37,291 nucleotides of DNA from Methylocystis sp. (GTDB lineage Bacteria; Pseudomonadota; Alphaproteobacteria; Rhizobiales; Beijerinckiaceae): NCBI GenBank assembly GCA_021731565.1, contig JAKFXD010000133.1, forward strand, positions 1 to 37,291, given 5' to 3'. Positions 30,352-37,291 of this stretch are shown here, one piece after another (position 1 is the stretch's first letter; each line of letters opens with the position of its first letter). The position numbers were made by a program, and so were the translations under genes. Below the pieces are notes generated by a model that saw nothing but the letters and a program-made list of their open reading frames with translations, ran no database searches and was not told the DNA's origin.

Positions 30352-31164
30352 ATGACCGCCGTCGATTTCGAGAAATTCGTTGAGCGTCTCGCCGATGTTT
30401 CGGCCGAGGCGATCATGCCCTTCTTCAGGACGGCGCTTGCCGCCGACGACAAGGCGCATGGCGGGGCCTTCGATCCCGTCACCGAGGCCGACCGCGGCGC
30501 CGAACTCGCCATGCGGCGCCTGATCGAATCGACCTTTCCCAGCCACGGCATACATGGCGAGGAGTTCGGACACCTACGCGAAGACGCCGAATATGTCTGG
30601 GTGCTCGATCCGATTGACGGCACCAAGAGCTTCATCTGCGGCCTGCCGCTATGGGGCACCCTGATCGGGCTCGCCCATCGCGGGCGTCCCTGTTACGGGC
30701 TGATGAGCCAGCCTTTCACCCGCGAGCGCTTCTTCGGCGACGGCGAGGCCGCGCATTGGCGCGGGCCGGCGCGGGGGGCGGCGGGCGCGCACGGCGCCGT
30801 CGAGACTCGCAGGCTGGCCACGCGCGTCTGTTCGACGCTCGCCCAGGCGACGCTGATGACGACATCGCCGCTGCTGATCGACCCGGCGCTGCGCGAAAAT
30901 TTCCACCGCGTCGAGCGGGAGGCGCGGCTGTCGCGCTATGGCGGCGACTGCTACGCCTATTGCGCGCTGGCGTCCGGCCATGTCGATCTGGTCGTTGAGA
31001 CCAATCTGCAGCCATACGACATCGTCGCGCTGATTCCGATCATCGAGGGCGCCGGCGGCGTCGTCACCAATTGGAGCGGCGGCGCGGCGGCCCAAGGCGG
31101 CGCGATTGTCGCGGCGGGCGATCCGGCGCTGCACGAAGAGGCGTTGAAGCTGCTCGGCGCATAA
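30352..31164 (+). CDS. hisN: Inositol monophosphatase-fold histidinol phosphatase-like protein
   Basis: DPVTEADRGAELAMRRLIESTFPSHGIHGEEFG...WVLDPIDGTKSFICGLPLWGTLIGL. Confidence 0.85.
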   Translation: MTAVDFEKFVERLADVSAEAIMPFFRTALAADDKAHGGAFDPVTEADRGAELAMRRLIESTFPSHGIHGEEFGHLREDAEYVWVLDPIDGTKSFICGLPLWGTLIGLAHRGRPCYGLMSQPFTRERFFGDGEAAHWRGPARGAAGAHGAVETRRLATRVCSTLAQATLMTTSPLLIDPALRENFHRVEREARLSRYGGDCYAYCALASGHVDLVVETNLQPYDIVALIPIIEGAGGVVTNWSGGAAAQGGAIVAAGDPALHEEALKLLGA

Positions 31165-31207
31165 ATCGCGCTGCGAAAGCGCGATCTCGCCAAGAGAGCG
31201 GGGGGAT

Positions 31208-32155
31208 TTAAGCGACGAAGGCTTCTCCCGGAATGAAGGCGTCGAAGGCGCGCCAGAACTGGCTGCGGAACTCGTCGCGCTCCATCAGCAGTTCGTGCTT
31301 GGCGCCTGGGATCATCGCCAGCGCGCCGCTGTCGAGATTTTGCGCGAAGCGTTCGATGGCGGCGTTGGAGACGACCATCTCCCGCCCGCAGCCGAACATC
31401 AGAATGGCCGCGCGGATGCTTCGCGCATAGTCCGGCGATTCGAATCCCCTCATCAGCCTGAAGGCGGCGTTGATCCAGCCGATCGTCGGATCGCCGATCG
31501 CGAGCTGCGGCGCAACCCTGAGAATCTCGGCGTTTCGTTCGAAGCGAGCCCGATCCGTCGTCAGCAAATTCCCTTCGAAGGGTTTCTCGATAAAGGAGGC
31601 GCCCTTGCCGCCCGGAATATACATGCCGCCGAAGCCGCACATGTCGAGCGTGTCGGCGAGCCAGCGCGTGGCGCGCGGAAAGCGCAAATTGGCGAGATCG
31701 ATCATCGGGGCGGTCAGCACGAAACGCTGAAACGGCGTTCGTTCGGCATGCGCCGCCTCGAGCATGATGGCGGCGCCCATCGAGTGGGCGAGCGCGAACC
31801 AGGGCTGCGGCCGATCGCACAATACTTGCGCGATCAAGACTTCGAGGTCGCGCTGATATTGCGAGAAATCGTCGATATGGCCTTTGCGCCGGTCGGCGAG
31901 TTCGCGCTCCGAGCCGCCCTGGCCGCACCAGTCGAGCGCGACGACGTCGAAGCTGCGCCTGCGCAAATCCTCGATCGTCTCGAAATATTTCTCGATGAAT
32001 TCATTGTGGCCCTGAAATACGGCCACCGTGCCGCGCGGCTTTTCGCTGCAGGGAAAAGCGGCGGCGCGCACTCTTCGGCCGTCGCGCGTCTTCAGCGCGT
32101 AGACCGTCGCGCCTTCGGGGACGGGATTGTGGGGCGACGCAATAAGTTCCGGCAT
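31208..32155 (-). CDS. Alpha/beta hydrolase (lysophospholipase-like)
   Basis: GTVAVFQGHNEFIEKYFETIEDLRRRSFDVVALDWCGQGGSER...FALAHSMGAAIMLEAA. Confidence 0.9.
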   Translation of the reverse strand: MPELIASPHNPVPEGATVYALKTRDGRRVRAAAFPCSEKPRGTVAVFQGHNEFIEKYFETIEDLRRRSFDVVALDWCGQGGSERELADRRKGHIDDFSQYQRDLEVLIAQVLCDRPQPWFALAHSMGAAIMLEAAHAERTPFQRFVLTAPMIDLANLRFPRATRWLADTLDMCGFGGMYIPGGKGASFIEKPFEGNLLTTDRARFERNAEILRVAPQLAIGDPTIGWINAAFRLMRGFESPDYARSIRAAILMFGCGREMVVSNAAIERFAQNLDSGALAMIPGAKHELLMERDEFRSQFWRAFDAFIPGEAFVA

Positions 32156-32233
32156 AGGGCCTCCTCGGCGCTCAAGGCCGATTCTTCACGTCAAGATAAT
32201 GCATTTTGGCGACGAGGCCGAACGGCGCGGTTT

Positions 32234-32800
32234 TCAGTCGGCGCAGAAGGCGGCGAGGCGCTCCGGCTCCTCGAAGTTCAGCCGACCGCTGACGATGGCG
32301 TCGACCCGTCCCGAAGCGCCGACCAGATAGTGGAGCGGGGTGACTACCCCGCCATCGGGCGTCGCGCCGTAGAAGGCGCGCGCGCTTTTCGCTTTCGCGA
32401 GATCGGCTTTCGCGGAATCGCCGACGCGGAATATCTTCCAGGGCAGGCCGTAACTCTTGAACTTCGCCGCGTCCTTGGCGTAGTCGCTGGCGCGCGCCGA
32501 GACGAAGACCATGTTCCAGCGATCCGGGCATGTAGCGGCGATCGCCTTGAAGCCTTTCATTTCGGCGAGGCAATTGGGACACCAATGCGCCCAAAGGCTC
32601 ACCAGCGTCGGCCGCCCGTTCGCCATCAGCGCGCCAAGGTCGAGCGGCGCGCCATTGGCGCCGACGAGATCGATCTCCCGCAGGGAAGCCTTCATCTGGT
32701 CTTCGGTGACCGAGCGCTGCGCCTGCGCGCCGATGATCTCCGCATGCGCCGAGGCGAGGGAGGCGCAAAGCAAAGTGGTCAGAACGAAAGATCGTCGCAT
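32234..32800 (-). CDS. Thioredoxin-like (TlpA/redoxin) periplasmic protein
   Basis: Signal peptide and RPTLVSLWAHWCPNCLAEMKGFKAIAA (WCxxC). Confidence 0.88.
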   Translation of the reverse strand: MRRSFVLTTLLCASLASAHAEIIGAQAQRSVTEDQMKASLREIDLVGANGAPLDLGALMANGRPTLVSLWAHWCPNCLAEMKGFKAIAATCPDRWNMVFVSARASDYAKDAAKFKSYGLPWKIFRVGDSAKADLAKAKSARAFYGATPDGGVVTPLHYLVGASGRVDAIVSGRLNFEEPERLAAFCAD

Positions 32801-32830
32801 GGGCGCGACCCTATAGGAGCAAGAGTTTAG

Positions 32831-32860
32831 AAAAAAGGGCGGCGCGCCGGCGCGCCGCCG
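32831..32860 (-). terminator. Rho-independent terminator for the TonB receptor (minus strand)
   Basis: aaaaaagggcggcgcgccggcgcgccgcc; stem then T-run on the minus strand, just past the stop at 32876. Confidence 0.8.
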
Positions 32861-32875
32861 TCCACATCGTCGCGG

Positions 32876-35263
32876 TCAGAACTTCACCGTCAGGCCCGCA
32901 TAGAAGTTGCGGCCCATTCCAGGCACCTGACGCACGCTCGCAAGGCCGGCGTTACGCCCCAACAGGAACGCGTTGCGCGAATAGTTCGTCAGATCGAATC
33001 CGCCGAGCGGCAGCGAGTAGAGCGCATTGGTGAGATTGTCGACGCCAAGGTCGATCCGCATGTTGCTCCACTCGTAGGCGGCGCGCAGATTGAGGAGCGC
33101 GTAAGCGGGCGTGGTGAATTCGCCCTTGTTGGCGGACACATGATCCTTTGGCGCGACAAGCTGCGTTTCGGCGGCCATGCTCAATCCGCCGATCTGATGC
33201 TCGAGCGCAATGCGGGCGTTGGCCGGCATCAAATTCCACAGGCCGTCGCCTTTCTTGATCAGGAAGGACGCGACCGAGCAGAAGCCGGCGCCGGGCAGAC
33301 AGTACTGTGGATTGCCGATGTCGAGATTGCGTCCGTAGACGAAACTGACGACCCCGACCGCCTGCAGCCTGCCGTATTCCGGCGACTCATGCAGCTTGAT
33401 CCTGCCTGAGCCGTCGACGCCGTAAAGCTCCGCGTTGAAGTTGCGGAACTGCATGATCTGGAAGATGTACGAGTTCGCCACCGGGAACTGATTGAAGGTC
33501 CCGCCGGTTCTGGCGCCGTCGATGTAATTCTCGACATAGGTATAGAAGGGCGAAATCCGCGCCTCCCAATTATTGGCGCCCGACATGTCGCGCCAGGCGC
33601 CGGTGATCGCGACATTGTGCGCGACTTCCGGCTTGAGATTGAGATTGCCGACGTAGCCGTTGCCGTCGCCGAACCAGTTGAACATCGCCGTGAACGGGCT
33701 GAACATCGGCCATGTATATCGCTCATAGAGGTTGGGCGAACGCGTCTTTCGCGAATAGCCGAATTCGTAAAGACTGCCGGGCTCCGGTTCGTAGCGTCCC
33801 AGCGCGGTCATGTCGAAGTTGACGTCGGTGCGGGCGCGGTTTTGGGCGTTGAACAGATTGACCGCGATGACGTTCGGATTGGTGAGGGTGAAGGGCGTAT
33901 AGCTGCGGCCGGGACCCGTATCCATCCAGACGACGTCGTTACGAAGGCCGATCAGGCTCGACCATTGCGGGGTCCAGCGGCGCTCCCACTCCGCATAGGT
34001 TCCGACGCGATTGCGTTGGCCGCCGTTGATGTTGATCTGCGCGAACGGACGCGACATCGCGTTGGGAAAGCCGGTGAGATCGGACGGCCAGTAGTCCTGC
34101 AGCCGAAAGCCGTGGAACTCATTGCCGATGCGGAAGAGATCCTGCTCGCTGTAGGGAATTTCCGTCTTGACCGAATAGCCGAAGTCGCGGCCGAGCGCGA
34201 TCATCGGGTGATTGAGCCAGAACCTGTCTTCCAGGAATCCCATTTTGTGGAAGACCTGATGCCAGTAGGCGCGCGCCTCGACCGTCCCCCATGCGTAGGC
34301 GCCCTTGTAATTCGCGTCCAGCGAATAGGAGCGGTTGCGGGTCATATCCATGCGCTGGTTCGGAAAGCCCTGATAGGGAATGTTCTGATAGGCGCCGCGG
34401 AAGGTGAAGAGGTGCCCTTCGTTCTGGTAGCCGAGCGTGACGGCATGGTTCTCCGAGATGAAGCCCGTCGAGAGAACTTTGTCGCCGTTGCCGCCCGCGT
34501 GATAATTCGTCGCGCGTTGCCAGGACCCGTTGTAGAGCAGGCTCCAATGGTCGTTGGCCATGTTGATGTTGGCGGAAACGCCGACGCCATTGTTGTTGCC
34601 GCGGAAGAAGGCCGAGATCGATCCCGTCGTTAAAACTTCGTTGTTGGGGCCAAATCGCAGCGTGCCCGGAACCGGCAGCGGCAGATAGGGAACGGGAGGG
34701 TAGGGACTCGCGGCGACGATCGGCGAAATCGGCGCGCCGGCAGGGCCGACGACCACCGGAGCGACGACGGGAGTCGCGAACACCGGCGATTTCGGGGTGA
34801 CCAGGATCGAACCGCCGATCGAATCGCCGCCCTTGCTTACTGACGAAACCGCGGTGACGATCTCCACCCGGCCGATCGTATTCGGATCCGTGTAGCTCAG
34901 CGGCGAATTCATGTGATTGGCGCAGGCGGACGTCGTCTGCACGCCGCCCACCACAATCTTCAGGCGATCGTCGGCGAGGCCTCGGATCGCCGGGAGGCCG
35001 GAAACGCCGCCGCCGGTCTGAACGCTCACGCCGGGCTGATGTTCGAGAAGCTTCGCCGTATCTGTTTCGGGAGGCTTTTCCGCCACGATTTCCTTTGGCG
35101 TGACGACGGCCTCGTCGCCGGCCTTCTCCAAAGGCGGCGCGGCAGGCGCCGGCGCCGCGCCGACGACGATCTGGGGGAGAGAGACTTGGGCCTCAGCGCT
35201 TGCGACCGACGCGAGCATGAGGGCGCAGGCGCTGACGCCGCGCGATAGGACGGTGAGATTCAT
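32876..35263 (-). CDS. TonB-dependent receptor, OprC/NosA-type copper receptor candidate
   Basis: Plug domain (TAKLLEHQPGVSVQTGGGVSGLPAIRGLADDRLKIVVGGVQTTSACANHMNSPLSYTDPNTIGRVEIVTA) with CxxxM motif; barrel ends GMGRNFYAGLTVKF. Confidence 0.88.
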   Translation of the reverse strand: MNLTVLSRGVSACALMLASVASAEAQVSLPQIVVGAAPAPAAPPLEKAGDEAVVTPKEIVAEKPPETDTAKLLEHQPGVSVQTGGGVSGLPAIRGLADDRLKIVVGGVQTTSACANHMNSPLSYTDPNTIGRVEIVTAVSSVSKGGDSIGGSILVTPKSPVFATPVVAPVVVGPAGAPISPIVAASPYPPVPYLPLPVPGTLRFGPNNEVLTTGSISAFFRGNNNGVGVSANINMANDHWSLLYNGSWQRATNYHAGGNGDKVLSTGFISENHAVTLGYQNEGHLFTFRGAYQNIPYQGFPNQRMDMTRNRSYSLDANYKGAYAWGTVEARAYWHQVFHKMGFLEDRFWLNHPMIALGRDFGYSVKTEIPYSEQDLFRIGNEFHGFRLQDYWPSDLTGFPNAMSRPFAQININGGQRNRVGTYAEWERRWTPQWSSLIGLRNDVVWMDTGPGRSYTPFTLTNPNVIAVNLFNAQNRARTDVNFDMTALGRYEPEPGSLYEFGYSRKTRSPNLYERYTWPMFSPFTAMFNWFGDGNGYVGNLNLKPEVAHNVAITGAWRDMSGANNWEARISPFYTYVENYIDGARTGGTFNQFPVANSYIFQIMQFRNFNAELYGVDGSGRIKLHESPEYGRLQAVGVVSFVYGRNLDIGNPQYCLPGAGFCSVASFLIKKGDGLWNLMPANARIALEHQIGGLSMAAETQLVAPKDHVSANKGEFTTPAYALLNLRAAYEWSNMRIDLGVDNLTNALYSLPLGGFDLTNYSRNAFLLGRNAGLASVRQVPGMGRNFYAGLTVKF

Positions 35264-35323
35264 GGAACAGTTCTCCTGGTCCGCCGGCGAACGGCGGTTG
35301 AAACAATGCGCGTTCTTGTTTCG

Positions 35324-35725
35324 TCAGGAGAGCAGGGGAGGGGCGCGCGACCGCGTTTCTCCCGGACGGCGTCTTTCTCGGGGTTTGAACGACCAAGCGT
35401 CGACGTAAACGAGCGAGGTCGGCGACTGCTCGACGCGCGCGATGGGCGGCTTTTCGGGCATGAACGGCGCCGTCGCGATCAGGCAGGCGCGGCAATGCGC
35501 GTGCCGGCCGAGCTTTGTCTGGCCGCTTGGCGCCTTTCTGTCCGCGCCATCCGCCGGCGCGTGGTCGCTGACGCAGAAGCCAAGCGTCGCCGACAGCGCG
35601 GCGTGCGGCGCGGCCGTCGCCTGCGTCAACGCCGAGACGACGAAAAGCGCCGCGGCAAGAAATGCGCGCAGGCATTTCCCTGTTGCGCGCGTCGTCGGCG
35701 TCTCGATGGATGTTCTGGTGATCAT
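35324..35725 (-). CDS. Small secreted Cys/His-containing protein (DUF2946-like)
   Basis: Signal peptide, GFCVSDHAP...KLGRHAHCRACLIATAPFMP; immediately upstream of the TonB receptor on the same strand. Confidence 0.6.
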   Translation of the reverse strand: MITRTSIETPTTRATGKCLRAFLAAALFVVSALTQATAAPHAALSATLGFCVSDHAPADGADRKAPSGQTKLGRHAHCRACLIATAPFMPEKPPIARVEQSPTSLVYVDAWSFKPRERRRPGETRSRAPPLLS

Positions 35726-35824
35726 GGCGTCGCTGACTTCTTTTTTGCAATTTACGTGTTGCGGTTTTTTCCGTTTCCCCCCGATTGGGAGGGGGTCGTC
35801 GGCCGCTGATCAAATTCGCGTCCC

Positions 35825-37099
35825 TTGTTGCAGTTACGCAACACAGAAGCTAAGATGCGCAGAAGTGGCGCCCTCGAATTTTTGCTGGTTTCTCTAGGGC
35901 TCCAGGGCAGTTCGACAGCTCGCCGCGCGGCGCGCGCCATCGCAGGAGCCGGCTTTGCGAAGGTGTGGCGAGTGGTCGCACCGGGTGAAGAGATGACGAC
36001 TTCGGAGAATGGGGACGCACGCGTCGTCGCGGCGATCAAAGCCGCAGGCGCCGACGCGCGATGCTGGCCGGATGCGCTCGACGAGATTGCGCGCGCGCTG
36101 AATGCGCGCTTTGCGGCGCTGCTATTCGAAGACCGTGTTTCGGCGCTGCTGGAGCTCAAATATTCGACGCATGCCGAAAAGGCGTGGATCATCGAATATC
36201 TGCGCAACCATCGCAAGCTCGATCCGGTCAAGGCGCGCGTGCTGGCCGAGATTGGCGTCGGCCGGGCGTTCTCCTCGGAAGACTTTGTCTCGCTCAAGGC
36301 GCTCCATCGCAGCGGCGCCTATCAGCGCTGGATGGCGCCATTCGGATTCGCGGATATTGTCGGAGGGGTCATTCACCGATCCGAGACGGGCGCTTGCTTG
36401 TTCGTGGCGTTTCGCGACGAAGGCGCCGGCATGGCGAACAAAGAAGCGAAGACGTGTCTCGATGCGCTATTGCCGCTGCTCGCTGACGCGATCGCGCACC
36501 ACAGGCCGGCTTCAGACACATCCGTGCTGGTGGAATTGTTCGACGAGCTGACGACGCCCGTGCTCGTGGTCGATGGCAAGATGCGCATCGGATATAGAAA
36601 TCGCAGCGCCGACGACATGCTCGGCGAAGGCGATGCCTTCGCGACCGTCGGCGAAACGCTGACGATGCGCGATCCGCGCGCCAGGGAGGCGCTTGAGCGC
36701 GCGCTCGCCGGGATCGGCGGCGCCGAGGCCGAAGCCTTCGCGATTATGGTGAAGCACGGAGAATCGCGCTGCTGCGTGATGCATGTGCTGCGGCTGGCGC
36801 ATGGGCTCTCGGCGCTGTTCCTGCGCCGCCTCGAGCCCGCCGCGGATGAGGGCGGCGCAGTCGCCGCGGAACTGTTCGGGCTCACGGCGCGCGAGAGTTC
36901 GGTGCTGCTGGCGATCGCCGAAGTCGGTGGGGTTCCGGCCACGGCGCGCGCGCTCGGCCTGAGCGAGGGTACGGTGAAGGGCTATCTCAAGAGCATTTTC
37001 CAGAAAACCGGAGCGACGCGCCAAGCGGATCTGGTCAAGCTCGTGCTTACCCTGGAATCGCCCTTCCGCGCGCCGGAGCGCCATTCCGTGCCGGCTTGA
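35825..37099 (+). CDS. LuxR-type helix-turn-helix transcriptional regulator with N-terminal sensor region
   Basis: C-terminal LFGLTARESSVLLAIAEVGGVPATARALGLSEGTVKGYLKSIFQKTGATRQADLVKLVL. Start uncertain (35825, 35854 or about 35993). Confidence 0.85.
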   Translation: MLQLRNTEAKMRRSGALEFLLVSLGLQGSSTARRAARAIAGAGFAKVWRVVAPGEEMTTSENGDARVVAAIKAAGADARCWPDALDEIARALNARFAALLFEDRVSALLELKYSTHAEKAWIIEYLRNHRKLDPVKARVLAEIGVGRAFSSEDFVSLKALHRSGAYQRWMAPFGFADIVGGVIHRSETGACLFVAFRDEGAGMANKEAKTCLDALLPLLADAIAHHRPASDTSVLVELFDELTTPVLVVDGKMRIGYRNRSADDMLGEGDAFATVGETLTMRDPRAREALERALAGIGGAEAEAFAIMVKHGESRCCVMHVLRLAHGLSALFLRRLEPAADEGGAVAAELFGLTARESSVLLAIAEVGGVPATARALGLSEGTVKGYLKSIFQKTGATRQADLVKLVLTLESPFRAPERHSVPA

Positions 37100-37195
37100 G
37101 ACTTTGCGGCGCTCCATCGCGGCCGCCCCTTGAACGACGCTTTTCCGCTTCCTAAATCGTTGCCAGCGCGGGCCGTAACGGACGCGCGAAGAGGC

Positions 37196-37244
37196 GCGGC
37201 GCGGTCACGCAAGCGCGCCGCATGTCGCTCAACTGGAGGATATG
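37196..37244 (+). promoter_or_regulatory. ROSE-like RNA thermometer in the hsp20 5' UTR
   Basis: Hairpin gcggcgcg/cgcgccgc followed by catgtc-G-ctc/ggaggatatg, which sequesters the GGAGG with a bulged G. Confidence 0.7.
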
Positions 37245-37246
37245 TC

Positions 37247-37291
37247 ATGCGTCAGTTCGATCTCTCTCCGCTGTATCGTCAGACCGTCGGC
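37247..37291 (+). CDS. Small heat shock protein (Hsp20/IbpA family), N-terminus only, runs off window
   Basis: MRQFDLSPLYRQTVG matches the typical start of alphaproteobacterial Hsp20/IbpA; strong SD GGAGG. Confidence 0.8.
   Translation, partial: MRQFDLSPLYRQTVG

Noticed and set aside
29269-30573. 434-aa minus-strand ORF
   Set aside because: Antisense to hutG and hisN; no domain.
31164-31186. Hairpin atcgcgct-gcgaa-agcgcgat after the hisN-like gene as a terminator
   Set aside because: No T-run; could be chance in GC-rich sequence.
31436-31450. cgattcgaatcccc resembling a tRNA T-arm
   Set aside because: Lies inside the alpha/beta hydrolase gene and no tRNA cloverleaf is visible around it.
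31295-32830. 511-aa plus-strand ORF
   Set aside because: Antisense to the alpha/beta hydrolase and thioredoxin-like genes, which have clear family motifs.

Overview
GC-rich alphaproteobacterial chromosomal window, read here as a type II methanotroph (Methylocystis/Methylosinus-like). The assignment is inferred from gene content; no database search was run. The left edge holds what looks like the 3' end of pmoB and a terminator, followed by a same-strand copper cluster: PmoD-like membrane-anchored protein, CopC, a CopD-cytochrome c-thioredoxin-like fusion, and a Tat-exported PCuAC protein. A second, diverged PmoD-like paralog lies about 7 kb away on the opposite strand, next to an AT-rich island. 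The middle is mostly housekeeping: aspartate aminotransferase, sodB, xth, plsY, dprA, ruvX, gatC/gatA/chorismate mutase/gatB, a histone H1-like gene, hemB, pyk, suhB, rcdA, rpmE, cpdR, hutG and a hisN-like gene. The right end has a second copper-type locus: an OprC/NosA-like TonB receptor with a CxxxM motif, a small Cys/His protein, a thioredoxin-like protein and a divergent LuxR-type regulator. The window ends at the start of an hsp20 gene preceded by a ROSE-like RNA thermometer. Main leads: (i) a dispersed palindromic repeat inserted in frame (exactly 114 bp, 38 codons) in a GNAT acetyltransferase ORF, with a second copy filling a convergent intergenic gap; (ii) the PmoD paralog pair; (iii) the CopD-cyt c-thioredoxin fusion; (iv) an mmgR/suhB-type sRNA candidate; (v) the ROSE element. 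No tRNA, rRNA, CRISPR array or transposase was recognised.
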